NCBI GenBank assembly: GCA_014904985.1
Contig: MU128989.1
Coordinates: 98,299-162,298, forward strand
Length of the DNA: 64,000 nt
Direction: 5' to 3'
From: Hydnum rufescens UP504
Taxonomy: Eukaryota; Basidiomycota; Agaricomycetes; Cantharellales; Hydnaceae
The notes under the pieces were generated by a model. It made no database searches, was not told where the DNA came from, and was given only the letters and a program-made list of their open reading frames with translations. Positions 24,701-36,743 of the stretch are shown in pieces. How positions within the stretch are numbered: the first letter of the stretch is position 1; each line of letters starts with the position of its first letter. Both the position numbers and the translations under genes were made by a program.

Positions 24701-27330
24701 ATCTTTATTATGCTCCGCGTTACACAGGAAATCGCGATAAGACGAGTGGAGAGGCACAATGGGTTCACGGTCATTGTGTGTACCACTAAGGAGAGAGGCA
24801 AGATGCTTCACAATTCCTCGGTGTATCTCCCTGTCATTTGGAGTGAGGATGGAGTCGGATGGAACTAGGTGTACCAGAGCATGGAATGGTAAAGGCTCCC
24901 GAGCAGTTATGATTCGGCCTAGGATTGACTTGACTCGTTGTACTGCCTTCTCATCAGATGGATCGCAGTGCTCTCTCATGACGATGCCATACAGCCCATA
25001 TAGCCCTATATCAGCCTGCAGCATCTTCCTAATCTGATCCTGTGGGTCGACGCCAGCATAACGGGGACGAATGAACCGACAGGCGGTAGCAGCCCACTGG
25101 AAGGAAATTCCAGCCTTCTGAATGAGAGCATTCACCTGTGTCTTGTACTTCGTCTCTCGTAACACATTCATGACATCGAGTTCGTTGCGTATATACGTCG
25201 CAATATCGCGCGAGGTCTGATGTCTCGGGATGTCGTCCACAAGCATGATCTCAACCCCGGCCGGCAGCGGAGATTGCAACGCATCTTGAATATCACGCTC
25301 GTATCTCGAGGTGACTACGACTCGAAGACCCAGAGGGAATTCTGACGCTCGCTTTGTTAGAATAGCGAGTGCGTCGGCGCGAGCTGCAACGTCCCCAGAT
25401 TCGTCAAATGCATCGATGAAAACAATGGTCTCCCCCACGGCCTTATCATCTTTGAATGATGCAACAATAAAGTGCTGGAACTGCAATTTGCAGCTATCGG
25501 TTGTTCGTATCGCAGTCTCGTTCTTGACAGCATCGAGAAGGCGTTGCTTCCGGGAATTGTCGAGGTCGGCGAGGTCTCGAGCAATCGTACTGAACAGGTT
25601 CGTTAGGTTTGCCAGCGGTTGATTTTTGTCGAAACCATAATACGACCCCTTGCGCTCAAGTTCAGAAATGCGTTGCGCACATGAGCGAAGGATCGATGAT
25701 TTTCCTGCGCCCGCCACCCCACACAACCAGAGTACACGAGACGATTCGTTAGAGCTTAATGTTACTGAGTTGCTCAGATCAGACGACGGCGTGTCCGCTC
25801 CAAGAGCCCAACGCACTATAGCGTCGATAATCTCCGTACGGGTGCCATCCAAGCACCCTTTATCCAGATCGTGATGCGCCTTCGAGGTGTAGTTCAGTTC
25901 GCTGAGCACTTGCAAGTCCCCTGTGCACCATGTTAGAAGGTAGATTCAGACCAAAGATATATAAGAAGCACTTACGGACTTCAGTCACAACATCTAAGAC
26001 GCGATGCGTAATGACGGAGCATTCGATGTTCGCACGATCAATCAGATTCCGTCGGAGAGTCTCGAGGGTCCCCTTGTAGTTATCGATCCGTGCGTCCACA
26101 AGAGAAACCGTGTACTTCACAGTGCGTTTGGCTGCAGCCCACACTCATCAGTCCAGAAGTAAATAGAGCAGGCAAGATTCCACATACCGAAGGACTTGTC
26201 CCTGCAATAGTCCCGAATGAAATATGCACATTCCATGACTTGTCGCAGTATTTGGTTGATGATATCTTGGTCTTTTTTCGAGCGTTCATTCAACTCCTCG
26301 CCTTCGTCCGCAAAGGAGCAGGTGTCCGCCATAGTCTGGACTAATCCCATCACTTTCGCGTCTCGGTCACTCTGAGCAGAAGGGATCTAATCGAACACCA
26401 ATCAGAGAGCATACAGGCAGAAAAATTGATCCTAGTCGTACCCTATACGCTGCCGAGACGACTCCCCAGACCAACTTGATCCAAGGGTGAATCTGCTTGC
26501 AAATATTTCTTAGCGGTCAGTGGGGCAGAGGTAATTCAGGGTGAAACGTGCCTCGGCGACAGTATCCGCTACTTTGACAAGGGCACCGAGGCGTCCCAAC
26601 AACGGCTGCCAAGCGTTGAACTGGCCTGCGATTTCTGTTGCAAGTGGTGTGGCGGCCTGAATGGCGTCGTTGACCATGGGTAGTCGAGGACCTAGCTGCT
26701 GGGCAGCCTGGTTTGCGGTTTCGACAGCCTCACTAGTGGACGGGAGAGGGGAGGCCACACAGATTGCTAATTCTCCGAACTTCTTGTTCGCGTGACCTTT
26801 CAGATCGAGGCATATTTCTGAAGGGAAACAGACCGTGTGTGAGCATGGCCCGATCTTCATGAACATGAGTAGCTTCACCTCTGTCCTTCAGGGAGAGATC
26901 CAACGTACATGACGCGACGATCCGCGCCGAACGTCCAAAACGGTGCTCGGACAAATCCATTGTGCAATCGATAGGTCCTGAAGTCACCATGCTGCCGAGG
27001 GAATGTGAATGAAGGGCGACAAAGGACATGCGCGTAAAGGAGACTCCTACAACTCATCCCCGAAGGGATCCTTCCATGTCACGCCCTCATGTGTTGCCTT
27101 GATGTAGTGCGACTTCAGGGAACGAAGTCCAGTGACGGTGGCAGGAGACTGAATGCTGAAGAGAAGGCGATATCGTTTCGATACATGTAGAAGATGGCTG
27201 CTGCATCGAGCCTCTGTCGCGAGGGCAACATAGGTTTGTTAGATGCAATTGCTGGTCTGTAAGAAGATAACATGCCTGAAATATATACTCTACGCATGTC
27301 CGCTGAGTTCACTGGGTCGTTGGATGGCAT
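21791..27330 (-). CDS. NACHT-WD40 STAND protein (NLR-like)
   Basis: Exons read with confidence (minus strand): 26442-26492, 26188-26386, 25976-26131, 24362-25920 and 21791-24295, with introns of 55, 56, 55 and 66 nt whose phases all fit. The NACHT exon has Walker A GVAGAGKSS and Walker B IVFIDAFDESG. The last exon begins IAVDLIEEQEDAVQF and continues through ~15 WD40 repeats to a C-terminal DGWILGPNHELILWVPP block typical of Agaricomycete NACHT-WD40 proteins. The N-terminal part (26552-27330, start probably ATG 27330 in MPSNDPVNSAD) includes CLDLKGHANKKFGELAI and a helical AAQQLGPRLPMVNDAI stretch; its exon borders are uncertain. STAND proteins oligomerise on ligand binding; fungal relatives include HET-E/D/R incompatibility proteins. 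Between 26492 and 26552 only a GC-AG intron (GCACGT donor) fits. I see no stop in the NACHT or WD40 exons. Confidence 0.85.
22150..24090 (-). repeat. WD40 repeat array, 129-bp units, highly similar
   Basis: There are fifteen 43-residue units of the form GHHxxIxxIAFSPDGKQIASGS followed by xDKTIQLWNVETGxxIGQPM, plus a degenerate sixteenth (QGYDNIISPISFSPDG). Neighbouring units are nearly identical at the DNA level. Variation is concentrated just after GHH (EAVR, HAIV, DTIS, DSIY, GSIR, HFIQ), at the SxDxT turn (SQDK, SRDK, SLDE, SNEN, SDDK) and before IGQ. One unit (ASGFQDNTTQLQNVETEANISQ region, ~23050-23160) is the most divergent. Confidence 0.9.
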
Positions 27331-28678
27331 AATGTGCTAGAGCCTTTAACTAATGGATTGCCCAGGTGCTTAAAGATGATGGAGTGGCACCAGAGGGGGC
27401 GGAGATCACTTTGCGACCATGAGGCAGTACGTGACCTCTTAGAGTAGCTTCCGGTGCTGCACTGAAATCCGAATTGCTATTTCAGAGCGGCACTATCCGG
27501 TTTTCGAGACTGGTTGACTTTTGGGAAAGGTCGATCCCCCGCTCCCTGTGGTCGATTATGAACTTTAGGAAGTTGCTAACGTAAGGACCTTTGTGGCCGT
27601 AATGGCCTTCAGATCTGGGCACGGTCAGTCATTGTATCGATGTCGACAGAGACCAAGATTTGTCTTTAGGTTTAGAATCCATTCTTTCTATCGCAGTGGT
27701 CTTCTCTTCAGACTTGTGCACTGTTCTCACAAGCTGCTACTGCAATTGTACTTCACCCGGACGACTTGGAAGATAAAAAGGGTCGATCAACGTCGGGTCT
27801 GTCCCTTTTTTCACCAGGCTTTCGCTTGGCATTGGCAGTTGTGATGCCACTGCCTCCATTTCGGTATACAGTAAATGATGCTGCCGCCCAATTGTTGAAT
27901 CTGCCCAGCCTCCAAATCGCTGAGAGGTGCCCTTCCGAAACTCATCGCGGTGTGCTCCCATCCTACGCTGCGCATCCTGACGACGCCGAGAAGGTTGATT
28001 GATGCATTCAAGTAGTACTGTACTTTGGGATGGGCTTCATTGCGCACCTATGGATAACCTTTTCAAACTTCTCATGAGAGCTCATATGGGCGAATGGACC
28101 AGGTATGATGGAGTATAGTAAGTGCTTCGTGGGCCGTAGGCAGCGCAAGAGACTGGTATATTTAGTGCATGTGCCCATAGGCAACGAAATGGATCCAGGA
28201 GACTGGCAAGAATCCAGGATCTAGGGAACAAATTTTGAACAAGGCCATAGTGAGATAAAGTCTGAATGTGCGGCATTAGGTCTTTCACGATAACAAAAAT
28301 GAGGCAAAAATGGTACAAAAACAACACGAAACCAATTCAGTTGGCCTCAAAAATGGTGTTTTTGGGTTCATTTGAGCTCTATCGTGAAACACCCTATTGT
28401 TTGTACAAGTGTGAAAATGAGGCTCATGATCAGTCAACATGCTCTTCAGTTCGCCAGGCCCCGTGACCTGGGACTGAATCCCTGGTCGAAATGGGACAGT
28501 ACGGTCATTTTCCGCTTCCAAGCGTCCTTCCTATAGGCGGCAAGAGAATTAAGGAGTGAAAGACATTAAATCTTGACAAGATCCCGACGTGCAGTCAGCG
28601 TTCGGGTTCGAACATTTGGCTTTTAGGCTTGCGACGCAGTTTCGCGGATCCAAATTCGGTTGAACACGACACTCCTAG
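27331..28678. other. Intergenic, no gene recognised
   Basis: Open frames at 27593-28002 and 28266-28521 have no recognisable motif and overlap on both strands. This stretch separates the divergently transcribed NACHT-WD40 gene from the SMC2 fragment and would contain the promoter of the former. Confidence 0.4.
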
Positions 28679-30500
28679 ATGCGTATAGAGTTAGTGCTCG
28701 AGGGTATGTGCCTATTCCTATTTTTGCTCTCGCTATGCCAGAGTTCGACGCGTCGCATGTTTTCGCACGACCGGGATTGATCTTCTGGGAAAGTTTCACT
28801 ACTCGGATTGGTTCTGTTGCGCGCCACATGCCGCTACCTCTCCTTTTTTTCCATTCCTTCTTGATCATGCTCACAAACTAATATCGGCCCATGTTTTTTT
28901 GTCGTATGCCCGTTTCCCCCTTCTTTCAGGCTTTAAATATTATCCTGTCCGCACGACAATAACAGGTTGGGATGCTTCATTCAACGCAATAACTGAGCTA
29001 AATGGATCCGGGAAATCCAACATTCTTGATGCCATCTGCTTTGTCCTTGGAATCACAAATATCCAGCAGGCAGGTGTTTCTTCCTGACGACTAATAAGGA
29101 TCCATGATCATGATGAATCTTGCGTGAGATACACAGATGTGAGCCCAAAATCAACAAGATCTCATATATAAGCACGGCCAAGAGGGGATAACCAAGGCCA
29201 GCGTCACCGTCGTCTTCGATAATTCAGATCGGAGCACTAGTCATGCAGGACTTGAGAACAGTAAACAGATAACTCTCACGCGACAGGTGATTCCCCCTGC
29301 TATTTGTTTAATTGGATATTGAGATTCTGATACAAGGCTTATTCTGTCTTCTCTGTTGCATTGTGAATCTGTTTCCCGGATAGCACTCCCAAACATCACA
29401 AAGTATATCTTAAACGGGGATAAAGTCCAGCAGCAACCCATCCTCAGCCTCGTCCAATCTGTACAACTTAATATCAATAATCCAAACTTCGTTATTATGC
29501 GGGGTATCACAAAGGTATTATTTGTTTCATTTTGGCTTTTTCGTTTCAATCCGAACACTGAATATGAGGCCCCAGGAGATTTTGGGTATGATGGAAGAAG
29601 CTGCTGGGACGCGAATTTTTGAGGAGCGTAAGGAAAAGGCGAAGCAAACTATGCGAAAGAAGGAGAAGTGCATAGAGTGGATCACTTCAGTATGATCCTG
29701 GCCCTCTCCCGATTGCGAGTAACACGTCTGACTCTACCCTAATGCGTTCTGTGGCAAACAGCTGCTCCAAGAGGAGATAACGCCCAAGCTCGATAAATTT
29801 CGCGAGCAAAAATGATCCTACCTAATATTCCAGAAGACGTCATCCGAACTTGAGCGTCTCGCACGGTTCTTGCGGGCGCATGACTGGACCGAGGCTAACA
29901 CATGTGTAGTAAAGAAAGACGCCCAGAGGTAGGATAAGAAAGCAGTGATGGTTGACGCTCAGCGGGAGGTGGATGAGGGAGAACGTGAGGGCGCCGAAGC
30001 GGAGAAGAAGCACGGGAGAATCAAGAAGAAATGGGGTAAAGAATTAGCGAAGGGAGGAAAGTCCAAGGCGTTGGAGGTGCTCAGTTCACACGTCGAGGAA
30101 CTGGTGAGACTCGGGACGCAGCTCGAGATCAAAGAAGGTACGATCGTCGACGAGCAGAAGGTCAAGACTCTGGAACAGAGTCTGAAGGAGGTATGTCTTG
30201 TCCGCTGTTGGATTTCTTGGCCCCCTTTTCTAGATATCAGGTGTGCTAAATACTTCCCTTCCCAGTTGAACCAATCTCTGGAAGCGAAGCACACCGACGC
30301 GGCCAATCTGACGACTTCCCACGGCGAGCAAAAGGAAAAACACACCCAGATGCTCAACAAAGTGGCGACCTCAGAAGAACTCCTCCAGACCCTCGTAACC
30401 GGTCTCTCTTCCAATTCAAACGCGCCAACCGCCGAATGCTGCATTTTGATACGCCAGATTCCTTGGCATATTTTGGAAGTGTGCTCAGATAGGTGAGAAA
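28679..30500 (+). pseudogene. SMC2: SMC2 (condensin) 5'-fragment pseudogene
   Basis: Exon 1 is 28679-28703 (MRIELVLEG, one Glu short of the usual MRIEELVLEG). An intron ends TTTCAG at 28929, and exon 2 reads GFKYYPVRTTITGWDASFNA then the Walker A-type LNGSGKSNILDAICFVLG. Further exons give [20 protein letters not shown] (~29147), LPNITKYILNGDKVQQQPIL (~29385), the ILGMMEEAAGTRIFEERKEK block (~29575) and coiled coil to ~30420. SMC2 is normally ~1,170-1,200 residues; only about the first 400 are here, with no hinge or C-terminal ATPase half. Lesions: TGA where Arg is expected before AQNQQ (~29144, CGA to TGA type), TGA in REQK*SYL (~29814), TAG in AQR*DKK (~29932). It is a truncated duplicate; the functional copy must be elsewhere. 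Confidence 0.85.
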
Positions 30501-30722
30501 GTGATCACCAGGTCGTCTCAAGAGCACGGTTGTTGATACCGAGCATGTCCTGTGTAGGAGAAAGATTATCACCCTATGTAGCGTTAGCTTGTGTTGCGAT
30601 GGCTGTCAACCTTGTCATATAGCCTGCAGATCTGGATGTCGGCTTTCCTCATAATCATTCACCTGGGCGTCCGTATCATGCACACGATAGAAGAAACATG
30701 ACGATTCGATGTCCCATTTAGG

Positions 30723-33106
30723 TTATATTACAGTGGCAATAGCGCCACCAACCCCTTGGACCCTGGCTCTTGCCCTACGCTCACTCCAAATTTCGAGCAT
30801 CCTGTCTCTGGCCTGCACAGCAGTGGGTCTTCGCTCGGGATGCGGTGCCCAACATTCATGCATTAGCTTCCACAACGCACACTCCGGGTTTGTCAGTCCT
30901 CTCCTCCATGCGAGCTCTGATTGGGGGAATTCTGGTCGCAGGCCTTCGCGAATGAGTCGATGGAGACGGTAGAGATGATTGTATTTGGAGAACGGATCCG
31001 CGTCAGTGATGATCTAATTCAAGGCGCACCCCACGTCAGTCTCTCTCCCATTTGATGGTTTTTGAGTGGGAGTTGGCCGTACCTCGAGGATGACACAGGC
31101 ATAAGAATACATGTCCGAGCTGACTTCGTGATTGTCACCTTCCAATACTTCGGGAGCAGACCATCGCATGGGAGGTGGTCGACTACCAGTTTGGACATCG
31201 GCTGCGATGGATGCTAGTGCGAAGTCTGTGATTCGTGCTGTTCCGTCAGCGTCGATGAGGATGTTGCTCTGCCAGGATCTGCTTGTTTGGTCATCTGTCT
31301 TCACTGCGATATGAAATATGTTCTACGCACCGCTTTTAGACCACCGTGGATGATCGGGGGCGACTGAGAGTGGAGATAGATTAGGCCTTCAGGCAATATT
31401 GAGACTAGGAGGTGACAAAACAGATAAATCGGAATCAGTCCCAGTCCAGAATTATAGCCTGCAGGCAAAAGCCAACCACTGGCAAGAGGGGCAGCGTTAG
31501 CATTGAAATGTAGGCAGAGTTCAATAGAGGGCCTCACAATTCGGACACAATCCACGTTCTTGTCCGCATTTTTCCTAGCGTAAACTCGAGCGTTCCCGTT
31601 TGACATCCACTCGCTGATCATATAAGGCAACTCGTGCCTTGGCCCACAGCATCCCAGGAAGGGCACGACATTGCGGTGGTTCAAGTCGTTGCCAAATCTT
31701 GCTTTCGCGATTTATACGCTGAGGTCGAGTATCTAATATATACCTTCTTGCTGTCAGGCCCCGCAAGCTCACCTTGTAGAGCCTATAATCTCCACCAGCG
31801 TAAATAGGGGGAATAATGATCGTGGAGGGCTCAACTCACACTTCAACCCTGGCAGCTCTCCACGTTAACTTTCTTTATCGCGACCGTTCTTCCCGCACGC
31901 ACGCCCTTGCAGATTATTGCGTGGTCTCCGCGATGGACTTCGATCGGGACGGTCAACTCGGAGGAGTCCATACTAAACAGGGGGCGGTCTCCTGTATAAT
32001 TCTCGAGGGCGATGATGAGTCGATTGCGCGCTTCGATCACATCGGGGTCTTCGCTTTCACGTGCTGCCGAAGAATTATCCTAGCGCCGGAAGTCGGAAGT
32101 CGGTAATCAGGGGCTTAGACTGCACATGTAAGCAGAATTACGGACCTGTTTCAGCGTCTGAATGATCTCTTCATGTTTGTTGAGCATGTTGGTGAATTTC
32201 TCGGATACGTCCAGGCGCAGATCTTGAACGTTGTTCAAGGTCAATGCCGTGGATTGCATGAACTCTTTGTAGGACTGGTGATCTTCAGCCTGTGCCGTGT
32301 TGAAGTCTGCCTGCCACTCTGCGGTGCTGATGGTCAGAGCCTGGAGTATCAAACTGTTCGTGCGGGCGACCGTGTGTAGCTTGGCGCCGCTGGCCAGTAT
32401 TTGGCCTTGCATTCCAGCCTGGAGAACACAACACGAGGTAAGCGTCAACCACTACTGGACGATAAGACTGGGGGAAATATGACGTGCTTGGAAGAGTGTC
32501 CATGATTGCAATAGGTCCATATGGTGCTCGGATATTCGTGCTGCCATGCGATGATTTTTTCTGCACAGGTTCGACGTGAGCATTGCTTGCAAAGGATGAA
32601 GGCTAAGCGAAGGGCTCATACTGTGATTCTGTCCCAGACGTCCATCTGGGCCCAGGATCTCATATCGGTCAATATCGCATCGAGTTTTCTGTTCGCTGAT
32701 CGTTGATTAGCGGCAGCTGGGATACGTCTAGGACAGCACAAAGACACGAACTCGCTGAAATTCAAAGTAGTAGGTCCGTATTCTAGGAACTCCGTGAGTA
32801 TCCGAATGGGATATGGGGAATAGTCTCTCTGTACTTACGTTCGATATATAGCATCATCCTGCTGGAGCCCATTTCGCCAAGGAATCTTGGAAGATCTGGA
32901 GCAATTCTGTTTGATTCTTTTCACACTGAAGTGCAAGCTTGTACGCTGCGTGCTTATTTGCTTTGATTTCCTATCCAGACTCGAGTGAGGAGTGAAATAC
33001 TGATGAAGCGAAAGGGACGTACATCGATGAGCTCCCATATAGATCTTACTGCCTGAAAGAGTGCGCCCGTGGCGACACCCGTGCCAATGTCTGTTCCAAT
33101 CACCAT
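30723..33106 (-). CDS. Helical N-terminal domain plus degenerate TKL-type kinase
   Basis: Start ATG 33106. Exon 1 (33023-33106) reads [20 protein letters not shown] then RSIWELID; intron 52 nt; exon 2 (to 32970) reads [20 protein letters not shown]. More helical exons follow ([20 protein letters not shown] at ~32680; [20 protein letters not shown] at ~32230). The kinase domain has [11 protein letters not shown] (lysine kept), [31 protein letters not shown] (catalytic Asp replaced by Gly), [12 protein letters not shown] (DFG changed to DFA), [11 protein letters not shown] and a C-lobe ending [10 protein letters not shown]. The C-terminal exons 30723-31013, 31083-31268 and from 31331 join in phase. 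Loss of both catalytic-loop Asp and DFG Gly predicts a pseudokinase. An in-frame TGA after LAKWAPAG (~32865) is unexplained and may mean a mis-modelled splice or a broken gene. The N-terminus could be a HeLo/MLKL-like four-helix bundle; that is inference. Confidence 0.7.
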
Positions 33107-34673
33107 TGTGAAGACTGGGGGAGAGAAAGGGAGTTGGAGGGAACCATCCCAGTCTGGTATTTATTAGTTGATATAGGGCCTAGTGGCCTCTGGAAATAAT
33201 GACCAATACTATATGGGAGACGCAATGCATGGTGGGTGTGCACCAACTTGGCAACGGCCGCCAAATACAATTCATCAGCCGCTCAGGCTCCTGTCCACTG
33301 AATGAATGTGCACAGCAATCCATCCGCATCCCCACTCTTGGACTTTACCGAGCCCCAACAGTCCAACGTCACACCACCTGGTGCAAGTCTACATCTAGGA
33401 ACAACAAGACAAAGGGGAATACACCTGCTTTGGTCTTCGTACGATCAGATCTACCGTCAGGCTGGCATTGCCATGATTCCACAGCATGGGGGGAAGCTCG
33501 CGCTCATCTGAACCTGAGCATGCACGGAAGCACCACAGACTTCTGATGCGCGCGGCTCCAACGTGCCAGAAGCCTTACAGGCCCTTACTGATCCACACTC
33601 CACTCTGAGCCAGTCCTTACTTAAGAACTCCCGCACGTATTCATGGGTGTGTCCGAACCCCACATATTAGTGATCTTCTTATTATAGTTATTACTGTAAA
33701 CAGATGTAAATAATTTCGGCTATATAATGGATGGCGATACACTTCATATAGGCACCCGATTGTAGTCGCTTGCTAGCACTGCCCCATTTCTACTATAAGC
33801 GCCGCACCCCGCAGTTGGTAAAACCTAGCCTCATCACCGAATTCTGAGATTACGTAAATCCCATCACACCGCGGTGTCCAGGGGAGCGATTCCCCTAGCA
33901 GTGCGCTTAAACCCCTTAAGTCTCCAGATAATCTATCACCGCCCATAGCCCCTAGAAGAAGATTGAGCAAGATTAGAGAAACGATGAAAATAGGCAATTT
34001 CGGTGTGAATCACGGTCTCTGTAGCCCACCAGCGCCTGCAATGACCAATTTATTCAGTCCTTGGTGTATTTGGAGGGTTTGATTTCTGGAAGTTTGAATA
34101 TGGGGAGGCAGGAGTAAAGAGCAGGAGTAAAGATAGGGGATGGGGTAAGCTGGTTTCCGTATCAGGGTCCGAGAGATCTCAGTATTCGTTCAATTCGGGC
34201 AGAACGTACAATCCGGGAAAATTTGCCTCAAAGCTTCTCGCAGATTTGATGTCCCAAGCTTTTCGTTCGAAAGCGATCAGGGCTTGTAAGCAGCCGGAAG
34301 TTTAACAAGCTCTGCCACTATAGGAGGACAATGGAACCACCGAACTCTCGGGCGTCAAGTTCAGAGAGCCTTCCGGCACTTATAAGCCAGGTCAAAAGTC
34401 AAGGCATTTGATGGCACGACCACTCGCCCTATATAGTAGCAATGGACAGTTAGCCAAAGAGAATTATTGAGAAGCATCAGATACCCAAAACTCTATGCCA
34501 AGCCAGGAGAGGTGCACGAAAGGGAAATAAAATTCAATAATATCCTTGTGAATGGACCGCCCTAGGCGCCTTACCACTACCCATAGGCAGCCCGCTGCGG
34601 TATATAAAAGAGACTTTCACCACCACCACCACCACCATCACTGTATACCGAGCATGCGAATGGCCTGCCCCGA
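33107..34673. other. Intergenic, no gene recognised
   Basis: Open frames at 33199-33546 (+) and 33773-33997 (-) have no recognisable family. A possible TATA box (TATATAAAAG) occurs at 34602, followed by a (CAC)n tract (about 34618-34640), pointing toward plus-strand transcription, but no convincing plus-strand gene follows directly. Confidence 0.35.
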
Positions 34674-35362
34674 TTAAGCCATGTGGCACGATGGCATCTT
34701 CATGATAGAAGTGGAGAGGCTTAAACCCGCGAGATTAGAGCCAACATCGCCATCGCCCCGACAGAATAAGTTACCTGTTGAATATTCGAGCTGGTCTGTG
34801 ACCCCGCCTCTCCCAAAGTGTCTGACATTTTCCCGAGGGTCTAACGCTGTTCCAAAGCACAGGCAGAATCTCCAGCTGTTAAGATCTATTGGGATAATGT
34901 CACGGAGGAGATATAGCTCTTGTGGCAGTGCACCAAAGAACATAGATCGCGCGAGGACTCGACGTTCCCAAAAATTAGCCTTCACTTGAATGGTGGAGCA
35001 ATTTCCGCGAATGGCTTCGCTAGGCCCAGTTACCTTGCGTTCCCCACAATCCAGCACATAGCCTTCAGGAAGTTCTGTGTTGTCAGGACTGGAGCAAGAA
35101 TAAGAACAAGAGGTTGAATATTTTTGAATCTCGTTCAAGTTACACAGTGGAAATAGCAGAATCAGAGGGGGCTGAAGATTGACGGTGATACGGCAGGATT
35201 ACCCTGCCTCATGGGCCGTAATACATAGCCTACAGAGTAATATATAGACCCTCTTGAACGAGTAAAATCTTTTAAGCCGAGGAGATCTGAGTACAGTCGA
35301 GTCACGTAATCACGGCATTTGCCGGCATTCTCACCCCGACGCAAACACTCGTCAGGCATCAT
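34674..35362 (-). CDS. Unrecognised open region, possible two-exon gene
   Basis: Two minus-strand frames, 35362-35162 (MMPDECLRRGENAGKCRDYV) and 35138-34674 (LPEGYVLDCGERKVTGPSEA), lie close together and have normal composition. They could be joined by a short intron or a frameshift near 35140-35160. The family is unknown. No membrane span or catalytic signature was seen. Low confidence that it is a gene. Confidence 0.25.
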
Positions 35363-35594
35363 ACCCAGAGTTCCATCAGCATCAGGTAACTTATTCTAGA
35401 GCAGAAACAATATTGCGCTGGATGAACATCGCTCGTGTTTTTTTTTTCTTAGCAAATACCGGGCACAATCAATTCTCGCAAACATCTATCGTAAACCCAC
35501 GCGCCTTTATTCGCAAGTCATATCCGAAAGCTTTGTCAGTAAGATATTCTTACTTTTTCAGCCAGATGCAGGCTAATGTCATTAGGTCATCAGC

Positions 35595-36430
35595 ATGCCT
35601 CAGCATTCCCGCCCACTGGACAGCATACTGGGAAAGAATTCCCTCTCCAGAGCACTTTCTATGAGACCTCAAGCTATACTTAAGTGTCTCGATGACAGTT
35701 ATGTCTCTAGGGTGCACCCTGGTGTCGTGGTGAAACATGGCAATGCATGCGTGGGCGATGTAACTCCGGAGGTTGTCGCCACACTCTTTGCTCGCTCCAA
35801 AGGCCTCCCCGTGCCTCGAATTCTGCATCACAGACGCGCGACCTCGGATTATCCTAATGGGTCCATTGTCATGGATGAAATCCCGGAATGTCACTGGATA
35901 GAGTGATCGATTCTATGAACACCGAACAACTTGATCATATCGCTACCCAGATCAAGACCATACGGATCGCAATGCGACGTGTCAAGCTTGCACGGACAAT
36001 GTATGGCGCCGTGGATGGTGGTCCATTTCGTAATCACTATTACCCCTCGTTTCTTTTCCCGAAAGCTGCTTTCTCCACAGCGGGGGAATTCCTCGATCAT
36101 TTCCGCCGGATTCTTTTACTTTTCTGCACCAATAAATTCACCGAAGGTCTCCTTTCAGAATTCCCTCGGAATGCACCTACCGTGTTTACACATGGCGACC
36201 TAGTTCCTCCGAATATAATGGTCGATGGCACGACGATTACTGGGATCATTGACTGGGCGACTGCTGGTTTCTATCCTGAGTACTGGGAGATGGCCCGGAT
36301 GCGGAACCCCGGCTATATGACCGCTAATTGGGTGTACATTCTTGACAAGATGTACCCTAATGAACGCACGAGGGAGAGGGAAATCAATGCTGTAAATAGA
36401 TTGGTCTCTGTATTTGCTGCCACTTTCTAA
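35595..36430 (+). pseudogene. Aminoglycoside-phosphotransferase (APH)-family kinase, frameshifted
   Basis: The N-lobe frame (35595-35906) carries YVSRVHPGVVVKHGN and SIVMDEIPECHWI. The catalytic half is in the next frame (35888-36430), with APTVFTHGDLVPPNIMV (HGDxxPxN catalytic loop), ITGIIDWATAGFYPEYWE (metal-binding DW and the usual downstream block) and a normal C-terminal helix. The two frames overlap by 19 nt around 35890-35906, where a single indel explains the break. Fungal APH-family proteins of ~250-300 residues are common small-molecule kinases of mostly unknown substrate; resistance should not be assumed. All catalytic residues remain, so a sequencing error is possible. Confidence 0.75.
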
Positions 36431-36743
36431 TTGATGGATCTACGATGCATATCGATCTCCGTATGTATGGTACGTGATTACTATCCACGAAAGAGACAAT
36501 ATTGCACGAGATTGATATCTGACAAGGGTGCATTTCCTCTTCGGCGTAGGTTGTGATATACCTCAATCTTCCCTGGTTCCTTCTTTGTGCCCGTGATACT
36601 CCTTTCGCGCACAAAAGGCATTCTCAAGTCATCCATTGCCAATCTTCTCCCCCTCCTCCCCTATTGAGGATCTTCTGAACTGACATTGTGAGCCAACTTT
36701 CTGAGGAACAATGCGCTAGGACCATTCATGACCTTTTCTTCAG

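Noticed and set aside
28595..28625. GGTTCGAAC resembling a tRNA T-loop or Pol III B box
   Set aside because: No matching acceptor, D or anticodon arms can be folded around it.
35888..35906. Programmed ribosomal frameshift in the APH-family gene
   Set aside because: No slippery heptamer or downstream structure was seen at the overlap; a simple indel is enough.
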